Positions 7,687 to 13,013 of a stretch of DNA of 33,792 nucleotides are shown in pieces. Each line of letters begins with the position of its first letter. Positions within the stretch are counted from its first letter, which is position 1. Source of the DNA: a virus; the IMG/VR virus record IMGVR_UViG_3300036828_000373, positions 1 through 33,792 of that record. One strand, 5' to 3'. The notes below the pieces were generated by a model. That model was given only the letters and a program-made list of their open reading frames with translations. It did not search any database and was not told where the DNA came from. The position numbers were made by a program, and so were the translations under genes.

Positions 7687-8142
7687 ATGATTATCAATGT
7701 GACGCAGCACGACGCCACCCCCGATCAGATCGCGGCAGGCGTCGTTGAACTGCTGCCACAATACAAGGAGGCGGTTCGCGGCGCGCTCACTTTTAGTGAG
7801 CTGCCGAACCACCAGAATAAATTGTTGCACAGCCGAGCCGCGCAGATTGCGCAGCTGGTTCTCAACCAATTCCTCATGCATCACGTGCCTAAAGGGGAAA
7901 GGCTGGCGATGATCGGTGGCGCCCCCTTTTTCATGAGCCACTTGGAAATGGCTCTGTTTGAGGCGAGCATCTGTCCGGTCTACGCTTTCAGCCAGCGCGT
8001 CTCGGAGGAGACGAATCAGGCTGACGGCAGTGTAAAGAAGACGCAAGTCTTCAAACATGAAGGCTTCGTCTTCGGCCGCGACTGGCGATGCAACTTCTTT
8101 TCCGAGGCAAGCGATATCTTATGCAAGGCAAGAGATCGCTAA
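7687..8142 (+). CDS. Conserved mobile-element protein with IGGAP and YAFSxR motifs, 151 aa
   Basis: ATG 7687 follows AAAGGAGAG and a GAGA run. The product opens MIINVTQHDATPDQIAAGVV and contains AMIGGAPFFM (about residues 78-87) and CPVYAFSQRVSEE, then a DGSVKKTQVFKHEGFVFGRD region. I recall proteins of this pattern (NxTQHxATPxQ, IGGAP, YAFSxR, FxHxGFV) as widespread in phages and integrative elements with no established function. The last 15 residues (after GRDW) look appended and may be phage-specific. It is a cytosolic alpha/beta protein by appearance. The longer upstream extension of this frame overlaps the previous gene and leader and is not used. Confidence 0.8.
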   Translation: MIINVTQHDATPDQIAAGVVELLPQYKEAVRGALTFSELPNHQNKLLHSRAAQIAQLVLNQFLMHHVPKGERLAMIGGAPFFMSHLEMALFEASICPVYAFSQRVSEETNQADGSVKKTQVFKHEGFVFGRDWRCNFFSEASDILCKARDR

Positions 8143-8170
8143 ACCTCGGAAGGCCCCCTACAGGGGCTTA

Positions 8171-8234
8171 CTCGCACGATCCACCTCCACGCGGTGCGAG
8201 TGGCTCTCCAGCCAATCGGTTGGACGAACGGATC
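8171..8234 (+). promoter_or_regulatory. Structured leader 4, class A (pseudoknot)
   Basis: P1 is CTCGCAC (8171-8177) with GTGCGAG (8194-8200). P2 is TCCAGCC-aatc-GGTTGGA (8207-8224). The loop strand GATCC (8178-8182) pairs with GGATC (8230-8234), directly before AACAAAGGAGAGA. Confidence 0.75.
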
Positions 8235-8255
8235 AACAAAGGAGAGAGACATGAA

Positions 8256-8426
8256 ATGGTAGATCAAGTAAGACAGAAGATCGCTGACCGCATCAAGCTC
8301 GTCGCAGCACCCCTTATCGAAACGGTGCTGCGACGTTTGCTTGGTGATGCAGGGATCAAGGTGACAGTGACAATCGAGAGGTTACAACCAAAAGCTACCA
8401 ACCTCGAAAAGGCACCAGCACCGTAG
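8256..8426 (+). CDS. Early small protein, 56 aa, amphipathic
   Basis: I chose ATG 8256 because ATG 8251, which sits at the standard array distance from the Shine-Dalgarno, opens only a three-codon ORF (Met-Lys-Trp-stop) whose TAG overlaps this start. The product (MVDQVRQKIADRIKLVAAPL...) is predicted to be a helix pair followed by a short beta segment (IKVTVTIERLQ). It has no membrane segment or motif that I recognise. Translation may depend on re-initiation after the mini-ORF. Confidence 0.65.
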   Translation: MVDQVRQKIADRIKLVAAPLIETVLRRLLGDAGIKVTVTIERLQPKATNLEKAPAP

Positions 8427-8487
8427 ATCGCAAGCTAGGCCAGCTCCCAAAACGCGGGAGCTGGCTTGTGGTTGCGATAATGCAACC
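8427..8487 (+). promoter_or_regulatory. Structured leader 5, class C (P1/P2 with alternative P3)
   Basis: P1 is ATCGCAA (8427-8433) with TTGCGAT (8472-8478). P2 is GCCAGCTCC with GGAGCTGGC (8439-8447 / 8457-8465). Alternative P3 is GGTTGC (8470-8475) with GCAACC (8482-8487). P1 and P3 share TTGC and exclude each other. The sequence starts directly after the upstream stop. Confidence 0.7.
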
Positions 8488-8506
8488 AACACCAGAGAAT
8501 GACGAC

Positions 8507-8546
8507 AACGAGGCGCCGGTCTCCAAAACCGGCGTCTCGTTCGTTT
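8507..8546 (+). terminator. Strong intrinsic terminator inside the leader of the TTG-start gene
   Basis: AACGAGGCGCCGGT (8507-8520) pairs with ACCGGCGTCTCGTT (8528-8541) over 14 positions with one G-U pair, then CGTTTTT. It lies between the structured leader and the next gene, so it should attenuate downstream expression unless it is bypassed. Confidence 0.75.
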
Positions 8547-8577
8547 TTCTGGTTCACTCAGACGAAAGGAGAGAGAC

Positions 8578-8718
8578 TTGATCAAAACGATCAAACGCAC
8601 GCTTGTGGATTTGCAGTCGGAGGGTGTGCTCCAATACCCGGAGCGAGCTGCTCTGATGCTTTTCCTGATCTCGTCAATACTGCTCGTATTGGCGATAACG
8701 TGCGGCTTCAAATTATGA
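8578..8718 (+). CDS. Small membrane protein with TTG start, 46 aa
   Basis: TTG 8578 sits at the standard distance after GAAAGGAGAGAGAC, exactly where other array genes have ATG. The product has a basic N-terminal half (MIKTIKRTLVDLQ, reading TTG as Met) and a single C-terminal transmembrane segment (ALMLFLISSILLVLAITCGF). The stop overlaps the next gene's ATG as ATGA. The rare start and the upstream terminator suggest low or conditional expression, as expected for a potentially toxic membrane peptide. Its role is unknown. Confidence 0.65.
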   Translation: MIKTIKRTLVDLQSEGVLQYPERAALMLFLISSILLVLAITCGFKL

Positions 8719-8897
8719 GTGGCCAAATTCACGCCCGAGCTGTTTTCGGCTGCGATGAAAACTCTTGGGTCCGCCCGTTGTGCGGCACACAAGGCGCAAT
8801 GGGATGCGAAATGGCTCCGCAAGGAGCCTATGAGCAGGTCACTTGCAAAGAGTGCAAGCGAAGGCTTTTCGCTCTCGCTCTTATCGATAAAGAATGA
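8715..8897 (+). CDS. Small Cys-rich, probably zinc-binding protein, 60 aa
   Basis: ATG 8715 overlaps the preceding TGA (ATGA), so translation is coupled. The product contains cysteines at FGCDEN, PLCGTQ, MGCEM and a CKEC pair (VTCKECKRR), a pattern typical of a small treble-clef or zinc ribbon. The stop TGA 8895-8897 lies at the edge of P1 of the next leader, as in several other cassettes. That supports this frame over the competing frame from GTG 8719. Function is unknown. Confidence 0.65.
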   Translation: MSGQIHARAVFGCDENSWVRPLCGTQGAMGCEMAPQGAYEQVTCKECKRRLFALALIDKE

Positions 8898-8944
8898 GCG
8901 CAGCTAGGGTGGCCTACGGGCCACCTCATGGTGCGTTTCGCACC
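8896..8944 (+). promoter_or_regulatory. Structured leader 6, class C
   Basis: P1 is GAGCGCA (8896-8902) with TGCGTTT (8932-8938). P2 is GGTGGCC-tacg-GGCCACC (8908-8925). Alternative P3 is GGTGCG (8930-8935) with CGCACC (8939-8944). The upstream stop codon overlaps P1. Unlike other copies, about 40 bases with a second small hairpin separate it from the Shine-Dalgarno. Confidence 0.75.
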
Positions 8945-8999
8945 CAGACCCCTCCTGAGCATGAGGCAAAAAGGCTCACAACCAAAAGGAGAGATGACA

Positions 9000-9383
9000 A
9001 TGATGAGTCCCTCTACAATCCGTGAAATGTCCCGTGATGCTGCAAAGAGAGCAGCGCGCGCCCGCAAGGAGCCGTGGGAGGCTACTCCCGACGCTCTGGA
9101 ACGCGGACGCAACGGTGACACCAGCGGCGTAGAAATCCCGTTCCTCGGCGATCACGTTCCCAAAGGCTGGGAACGCATCAACCTGATGGAGCCGAAGCGC
9201 GGGTGGCACGAAGACGTTGACGGCTTTGGCGCCTATTTCGTCGATACCTCCGGGTTCGGCGGCTCAGGCGAGCCTGCTCTGACTCAGAAGCAACTCATGG
9301 AAGTTCTGCTTCCAGGATACGGGTATGCTCTGATCGAGTGCGGGCAATTCCAAGGCTACGTCGGCGTGTTCCGCCGCAAATAG
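9000..9383 (+). CDS. Conserved phage hypothetical protein, 127 aa
   Basis: I chose ATG 9000 because the in-frame ATG 8994 is only two bases from the GGAGAG site. A basic Ala/Arg-rich helix (about residues 8-24) is followed by a region with IPFLGDHVPKGWERI, DGFGAYFVDTSGFG and a C-terminal YALIECGQFQGYVGVFRRK. It looks like a compact soluble alpha/beta protein. Similar small proteins are, as I recall, common in phages of alphaproteobacteria without known function. Confidence 0.75.
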   Translation: MMSPSTIREMSRDAAKRAARARKEPWEATPDALERGRNGDTSGVEIPFLGDHVPKGWERINLMEPKRGWHEDVDGFGAYFVDTSGFGGSGEPALTQKQLMEVLLPGYGYALIECGQFQGYVGVFRRK

Positions 9384-9384
9384 G

Positions 9385-9437
9385 ATTGTGAGCCGCTGCT
9401 CGTCCATGTGGGCGAGCAGCTACGCACAATCATGTGC
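9385..9437 (+). promoter_or_regulatory. Structured leader 7, class B
   Basis: P1 is ATTGTG (9385-9390) with CACAAT (9425-9430). P2 is GCTGCTCG with CGAGCAGC (9395-9402 / 9413-9420). The internal loop is AGCC opposite TACG. Alternative P3 is GCAC (9424-9427) with GTGC (9433-9436), abutting AAAAAGGAGAG. Confidence 0.7.
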
Positions 9438-9452
9438 AAAAAGGAGAGAGAC

Positions 9453-9890
9453 ATGCCTGAGTTCATTCTCAACATGGGCACTCCCGAAGCCGCGAGCAAG
9501 TTCAAAGAACTCAGCGAGTTTAATCGCGGCTACATTGAAGCAGCATTCTGGACTTCAAGCGGAGATGCCGAAGACGGCGATCTGCACGAAGCCAGCTTTG
9601 CTGAATTAGAACCGAAAGCTCTAGCCGAGATGCTCGAAGCCTGTCTGGATTTTGAAAGGCTGGCTGGTCCATTATTGGATCACGTCTACATCCTGGAGAA
9701 AAAGGACGGCAATTTAGCTTATAGTCCCCACCAAGCCGGTGTTGATTTCTGGTTGACCAGAAACGGTCACGGTGCGGGGTTCTGGGATCGTGGTCTCGGC
9801 GAAGTCGGCAACCAGCTGACTCGTGACGCGAAAAGCTTCGGCTCCTGCGATCTCTATCGTGGAGACGATAATCTGATCTACGTCACGTAG
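9453..9890 (+). CDS. Conserved phage hypothetical protein with GHGAGFWDRGLG motif, 145 aa
   Basis: ATG 9453 follows AAAAAGGAGAGAGAC. The product has a GYIEAAFWTSSGD segment near residue 27, an acidic middle, and a strongly conserved-looking C-terminal part: HQAGVDFWLTRNGHGAGFWD, then CDLYRGDDNLIYV. I recognise the FWLTRNGHGAGFWDRG pattern from many phage genomes, always as a protein of unknown function. It is soluble, with no signal peptide. Confidence 0.85.
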   Translation: MPEFILNMGTPEAASKFKELSEFNRGYIEAAFWTSSGDAEDGDLHEASFAELEPKALAEMLEACLDFERLAGPLLDHVYILEKKDGNLAYSPHQAGVDFWLTRNGHGAGFWDRGLGEVGNQLTRDAKSFGSCDLYRGDDNLIYVT

Positions 9891-9943
9891 CGTGACGCGA
9901 CCCGATGGGCGGCGCAACCCGCCCATCCAGCCGCAGCACGCGG
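9891..9943 (+). promoter_or_regulatory. Structured leader 8, class C (divergent)
   Basis: P1 is CGTG-ac-GCG (9891-9899) with CGC-ag-CACG (9932-9940). P2 is GATGGGCGG with CCGCCCATC (9904-9912 / 9919-9927). Alternative P3 is CCGC (9931-9934) with GCGG (9940-9943). It begins at the base after the upstream TAG. Confidence 0.55.
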
Positions 9944-9959
9944 AAAAAGGAGAGAAAGC

Positions 9960-10409
9960 ATGAGCAGACAGATGCGTCTGATCGAGCACCTTGCCAACAG
10001 CATTGTCGCCATGAGGAATTGCGAGAAGAATGGCAATACCGAGTGGCACGACAAGCACTACGAGAGGATTCTGTGGCTGGTAAAGAATGCCCTGCCTTCG
10101 GGCTCGGGCATCGACAGCGGCACCAAGATCGACTTCGACGCGAGCAACGGAGACGCTCCGGAGAAGATCGTTCTGCAATGCAGCTTCCACCACATGGATG
10201 AACACGGCGGCTACGACGGATGGACAGACCACACCGTCGTAGCCCGGCCGTCATTCGTCCTCGGGATCGACCTCACGATCACCGGCAAGGATCGCAACGA
10301 CATCAAGGACTACTTGAGTGAGGTCTACTACGACGCATTGATGCAGCAATGGACAGAAACTGAAAGCGGCTTCAGCAGAACGCCGCCAGCGAAGTCCGAC
10401 GCTGCCTAA
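9960..10409 (+). CDS. Conserved phage hypothetical protein, 149 aa
   Basis: ATG 9960 follows AAAAAGGAGAGAAAGC. The N-terminal third is helical with a WHDKHYERILWLVKNALPSG segment. The middle has KIDFDASNGDAPEKIVLQCSF. The C-terminal part reads as a beta-rich domain (FVLGIDLTITGKDRNDIKDY) with a final helix. It resembles early phage proteins of unknown function. No catalytic motif is visible. Confidence 0.8.
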   Translation: MSRQMRLIEHLANSIVAMRNCEKNGNTEWHDKHYERILWLVKNALPSGSGIDSGTKIDFDASNGDAPEKIVLQCSFHHMDEHGGYDGWTDHTVVARPSFVLGIDLTITGKDRNDIKDYLSEVYYDALMQQWTETESGFSRTPPAKSDAA

Positions 10410-10434
10410 GCTAAGGGGCGCTCCTGCGCCCTAA

Positions 10435-10489
10435 ACCCGCACGACCAAAGCCGCCACGAGGCGCGGGTGGATAACCAACCAATTTGGTC
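10435..10489 (+). promoter_or_regulatory. Structured leader 9, class A (pseudoknot, divergent)
   Basis: P1 is ACCCGC (10435-10440) with GCGGGT (10463-10468). The loop strand GACCAAA (10443-10449) pairs perfectly with TTTGGTC (10483-10489), although the sequence is wholly different from GGATC/GATCC. The conserved loop GCCGCCACGAGG is kept. P2 is not obvious. A hairpin GGGCGC-tcct-GCGCCC precedes it at 10416-10431. Confidence 0.7.
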
Positions 10490-10520
10490 ACGCTCAATCT
10501 TAAAAGGAGAGAGAAATACC

Positions 10521-10712
10521 ATGATGCACGTCATCGTGCTCGTGAACAGCTTTTTGCTGACCCTGTTCATCATCGCCAACCATAGCTCGGTTCATGCCAC
10601 TGCCACTCGGCAGTGGATTGAATATGAGTGGGTCATGGCGGATCGCTGGGACGCCTGGGAAGGCCGCATGGCCGAACTCCCGGCATCCCTCAACATCGAA
10701 GACAGGAGGTAA
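10521..10712 (+). CDS. Small protein with N-terminal signal or anchor, 63 aa
   Basis: ATG 10521 follows AAAAGGAGAGAGAAATACC. The first 20 residues (MMHVIVLVNSFLLTLFIIAN) form a transmembrane segment or uncleaved signal. The remaining 40 residues are acidic and Trp-rich (IEYEWVMADRWDAWEGRM) and would be periplasmic or cytoplasmic depending on topology. The next gene follows by one base, and the AGGAGGT for it lies in the last codons here. Function is unknown. Confidence 0.7.
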   Translation: MMHVIVLVNSFLLTLFIIANHSSVHATATRQWIEYEWVMADRWDAWEGRMAELPASLNIEDRR

Positions 10713-10713
10713 C

Positions 10714-11034
10714 ATGACAGAAAAATCACGTTACGAAGTGGCGGTCGAGAATATGACCGACAAGCAGAAAGAAGCTTGTCGGCTTCTGGGGATCACCACA
10801 GACGAGTGGTGGTTCTGCATCGGCCGCTACCTCCACGTCACCAAAGAGCTATCGACGCTGCGAGTCGGCGTCGCCCGCATTGCCCAATACTTGGACGTTG
10901 ATGGGGTTCATGGCAGCCGGGACACCGGCTACCAGGAGCTTCACAAGCGTTCAGTCGAGATCGACCGGGGCTGGAACGCGCTTTGCGCGGCCATCCTCAA
11001 TAAGCTCGACGCGTGGGCTCTGGACAGACACTGA
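10714..11034 (+). CDS. Early hypothetical protein, 106 aa
   Basis: ATG 10714 has the strong Shine-Dalgarno AGGAGGT inside the end of the previous gene, so the two are coupled and this gene needs no leader of its own. The product is mostly helical, with MTDKQKEACRLLGITTDEWW near residue 13 and a C-terminal GWNALCAAILNKLDAWALD helix. No known motif is seen. Confidence 0.72.
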   Translation: MTEKSRYEVAVENMTDKQKEACRLLGITTDEWWFCIGRYLHVTKELSTLRVGVARIAQYLDVDGVHGSRDTGYQELHKRSVEIDRGWNALCAAILNKLDAWALDRH

Positions 11035-11043
11035 TATAGACTG

Positions 11044-11104
11044 ATCCAGCTCGATGCAGCGGCCGTAGCCGCTGCATCAGGGTGGATGGTCAAACAACTC
11101 CACC
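11044..11104 (+). promoter_or_regulatory. Structured leader 10, class C
   Basis: P1 is ATCCA (11044-11048) with TGGAT (11083-11087). P2 is GATGCAGCGGC-cgta-GCCGCTGCATC (11053-11078). Alternative P3 is GGTGGA (11081-11086) with TCCACC (11099-11104), abutting the Shine-Dalgarno. Confidence 0.7.
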
Positions 11105-11118
11105 AGAAGGAGAGAAAC

Positions 11119-11328
11119 ATGACAAGAAAACAGGTCATGCAGGCACTCACCAAGCTTGAGCAGCCGCATGAAGCAGATTCGAAGGAGCTGGAGGTCCGCG
11201 TCACCACCATGCACGGCGTGCTGTTCGAAGGGGAGGTTCACGATCCCGAAGACGGCCTGCTCCGCATCGATGGTGCACTCAAAGTGGCCTTCATCAAGCT
11301 CGAATCGATCATCGCGATCGAAGGGTGA
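11119..11328 (+). CDS. Early small protein, 69 aa
   Basis: ATG 11119 follows AGAAGGAGAGAAAC. The N-terminal helix (MTRKQVMQALTKLEQ) leads into a predicted small beta-barrel (LEVRVTTMHGVLFEGEVHD, LRIDGALKVAFIKLESIIAI). That strand pattern is reminiscent of SH3- or Sm-like folds, but I cannot assign a family. It is followed three bases later by a coupled gene. Confidence 0.7.
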   Translation: MTRKQVMQALTKLEQPHEADSKELEVRVTTMHGVLFEGEVHDPEDGLLRIDGALKVAFIKLESIIAIEG

Positions 11329-11331
11329 GCT

Positions 11332-11547
11332 ATGCATCACCTGCTCACCGTCAACATCACGTGGCCGGACGGCGAATTGCTCGAACAGGTGAAAATCATC
11401 GAGCTGGAGCCAGGCCGCGACCCGATCGCGGTAGCAAAGAACATCGTCGAGCACATCGAACGGAACTACGAAACCGTGCCCGTGTCGTTCGGCGAAGCCG
11501 TTGCGACTGTCCTGCGGGAGTGGGCAAAGCTTCCGAAAGAGGACTGA
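11332..11547 (+). CDS. Early small protein, 71 aa
   Basis: ATG 11332 lies three bases after the previous stop, with GAAGGG as a modest ribosome site, so coupling is likely. The product opens with two beta strands (HHLLTVNITWPDGELLEQVK) followed by helices. No motif is recognised. Its TGA 11545-11547 overlaps P1 of the next leader, so termination here could influence that RNA's folding. Confidence 0.7.
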   Translation: MHHLLTVNITWPDGELLEQVKIIELEPGRDPIAVAKNIVEHIERNYETVPVSFGEAVATVLREWAKLPKED

Positions 11548-11598
11548 GCGCAGCACCGGGTTGTGGCTTCGGCCACAACCCCATGGTGCGCTTGCACC
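11546..11598 (+). promoter_or_regulatory. Structured leader 11, class C
   Basis: P1 is GAGCGCA (11546-11552) with TGCGCTT (11587-11593). P2 is GGTTGTGGC-ttcg-GCCACAACC (11559-11580). Alternative P3 is GGTGC (11585-11589) with GCACC (11594-11598), one base before the AAAAAGGAGAG stretch. Confidence 0.75.
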
Positions 11599-11615
11599 GA
11601 AAAAGGAGAGAAGAG

Positions 11616-12086
11616 ATGAAACTAATCCATTACTCGGACACACCGCTTACAACGGTGCGTTCGATGGGTCAGGAAAACGAGGGCAAGCCATGTGGCTTAT
11701 GGTTGTCAGTCAATGACGACTGGTTAACATGGTGCCGCTCGGAGCAGTTCCAACTGCATAGTCTGGCCCACGCTACCGAGGTGATCCTTGCCGCAGGAGC
11801 GAATATCCTGCGGCTTCACTCACCCGACGAGCTTGATGAGTTCTCAAAACGGTTCGCTCATGGTGGACTTGATTATGAGATCAATCACTGTGTTCGTTGG
11901 AGCGAAGTCGCCAATCTTTGGCAAGGCATCATCATCGAACCCTATCAATGGTCCCGCCGATTAACGCCACACACATCGTGGTATTACGGCTGGGACATTG
12001 CATCAGGGTGCATCTGGGATGCCGAAACGGTCGCTGAGCTGCGACCAATAAACATCCCAGCAGAGTGCAGCACCGAGGGGGTTTAA
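11616..12086 (+). CDS. Conserved phage hypothetical protein (LIHYS ... WYYGWDIASGCIWD), 156 aa
   Basis: ATG 11616 follows AAAAAGGAGAGAAGAG. The product opens MKLIHYSDTPL and contains KPCGLWLSVNDDWLTWC (about 24-40), GIIIEPYQWSRR (about 104-115) and WYYGWDIASGCIWDAE (about 121-136). I recognise this set of motifs from many phages as an uncharacterised family. The conserved His, Tyr, Ser, Trp and Cys residues look like an active site, perhaps a transferase, but I cannot name a reaction. The gene's last codons include the 5' half of the next leader. Confidence 0.82.
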   Translation: MKLIHYSDTPLTTVRSMGQENEGKPCGLWLSVNDDWLTWCRSEQFQLHSLAHATEVILAAGANILRLHSPDELDEFSKRFAHGGLDYEINHCVRWSEVANLWQGIIIEPYQWSRRLTPHTSWYYGWDIASGCIWDAETVAELRPINIPAECSTEGV

Positions 12087-12115
12087 CATCCCCTCCATGG
12101 TGCGCTTTTTGCACC
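12062..12115 (+). promoter_or_regulatory. Structured leader 12, class C, overlapping the upstream stop codon
   Basis: P1 is AGAGTGCA (12062-12069, inside the upstream gene) with TGCGCTTT (12101-12108). P2 is GAGGGG with CCCCTC (12075-12080 / 12090-12095), and the upstream TAA sits in its loop. Alternative P3 is GGTGC (12099-12103) with GCACC (12111-12115). Confidence 0.7.
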
Positions 12116-12128
12116 AAAGGAGAGAAGA

Positions 12129-12431
12129 ATGGAAACCAACCAAACACTAGAGGACCAACTGATCGCCGAATTTGCGGCGTTCATCGAACGCACCGGATTC
12201 CCCAAAATGTCCGCTGACGAGCTTTGGTGCGAGCTTCTCGCTCACGAATGCAACGACAGCGAACTTTTGCGCGGACAACGGCAAGCCACCGAAGCAGAAC
12301 TGGAATGGCTTGAAACGTTCAGCAAACGCTGGGAAGCTATGGAGAACGCTTGCCGCGAAGCTCATCGCCGGGCGGAGCAGCGCATCGCCGACCACATCGA
12401 CGATGATCTCGGCGAATCTCCAGACTTCTAG
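12129..12431 (+). CDS. Early helical protein, 100 aa
   Basis: ATG 12129 follows AAAGGAGAGAAGA. The whole product is predicted helical and acidic (METNQTLEDQLIAEFAAFIE; later ELEWLETFSKRWEAMENACR), with a coiled-coil-like central helix and an Asp/Glu-rich end. There is no membrane segment and no recognised motif. It may be a small binding or inhibitor protein, but that is speculation. Confidence 0.75.
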   Translation: METNQTLEDQLIAEFAAFIERTGFPKMSADELWCELLAHECNDSELLRGQRQATEAELEWLETFSKRWEAMENACREAHRRAEQRIADHIDDDLGESPDF

Positions 12432-12435
12432 CTAG

Positions 12436-12491
12436 ATTGTGAGCCGATGCCCGCCCAGTGGGTTGGGCATCTACGCACAATCAAACGTGCG
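12436..12491 (+). promoter_or_regulatory. Structured leader 13, class B
   Basis: P1 is ATTGTG (12436-12441) with CACAAT (12476-12481). P2 is GATGCCC with GGGCATC (12446-12452 / 12465-12471). The internal loop is again AGCC opposite TACG. Alternative P3 is CGCAC (12474-12478) with GTGCG (12487-12491). Confidence 0.72.
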
Positions 12492-12504
12492 AGAAGGAGA
12501 GACA

Positions 12505-12720
12505 ATGACAAAAGAAGAACACAAAATCACTTTCGGAACGCTGACACCAGCCGGACTGACGAACGTCCGCATGATCAAGCAATCCGACATCGGCAAATGC
12601 CCGCACTTCATCATGCTCCCCCAACATTACCGCGACGATGGGAGTTGCAAATGCAACGATCCCAACGAGACGGTCATGAAGGAATGGGGCTACAAGTGGA
12701 GGAACGGGCAATGGCGGTGA
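12505..12720 (+). CDS. Early small protein with His/Cys residues, 71 aa
   Basis: ATG 12505 follows AGAAGGAGAGACA. The second half (GKCPHFIMLPQHYRDDGSCK, then C and N residues) has three Cys and two His, with spacing that could bind zinc. The C-terminus KEWGYKWRNGQW is aromatic and basic. The pattern CPHFIMLPQHYRxDGSCxC is familiar from phage small proteins, but no function is known to me. The following gene overlaps its end by ten bases. Confidence 0.75.
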   Translation: MTKEEHKITFGTLTPAGLTNVRMIKQSDIGKCPHFIMLPQHYRDDGSCKCNDPNETVMKEWGYKWRNGQWR

Positions 12721-12917
12721 AACAAAACAAAGCTGAGAAAGCGATCGACCGCAGGGTCGAGAAAGCTTACTACGCCAGTTGCTCCGGTGTCCAGATCAAC
12801 ATCATGGACATCGGCAAAATCTTCGCCTTCGGGCGAATGAAAGTCGCGGCCGGTGAAGATGACGAGGCGCTGAAATCAAGTATCCGCGCCTACGTCGAAA
12901 CCATTCGCACGAACTAG
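12711..12917 (+). CDS. Early small protein, 68 aa
   Basis: ATG 12711 overlaps the previous gene by ten bases, with GGAGGAACGGG just upstream as ribosome site. The product (MAVKQNKAEKAIDRRVEKAY...) is basic at the N-terminus. Its centre (GVQINIMDIGKIFAFGRMKV) and a C-terminal helix are seen in other phage small proteins, as I recall, with unknown role. No leader of its own; expression is coupled. Confidence 0.72.
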   Translation: MAVKQNKAEKAIDRRVEKAYYASCSGVQINIMDIGKIFAFGRMKVAAGEDDEALKSSIRAYVETIRTN

Positions 12918-12969
12918 TTGCCAACGCAGAGGCCGTCCGCTGTGGCGGCCTCGATGGTGGCAACCCCAC
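12917..12969 (+). promoter_or_regulatory. Structured leader 14, class C, before the DUF932 gene
   Basis: P1 is GTTGCCA (12917-12923) with TGGCAAC (12958-12964). P2 is GAGGCC with GGCCTC (12929-12934 / 12947-12952). Alternative P3 is the short GTGG (12957-12960) with CCAC (12966-12969). A terminator follows at once. Confidence 0.62.
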
Positions 12970-12970
12970 T

Positions 12971-12998
12971 CAACCAGTCACTCGGCTGGTTGTTTTTT
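12971..12998 (+). terminator. Intrinsic terminator inside the DUF932 leader
   Basis: CAACCAG (12971-12977) pairs with CTGGTTG (12986-12992) and is followed by TTTTTT. It sits between the leader and the Shine-Dalgarno of the DUF932 gene, only about 16 bases from the ATG, which looks like an attenuator. Confidence 0.7.
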
Positions 12999-13013
12999 GA
13001 AGGAGAGAGACAA

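Noticed and set aside
8719-8907. 62-aa ORF from GTG 8719, alternative to the Cys-rich protein
   Set aside because: The ATG 8715 frame has the ATGA coupling and ends at the P1 boundary like other cassettes. The GTG frame runs on into P1 of the leader.
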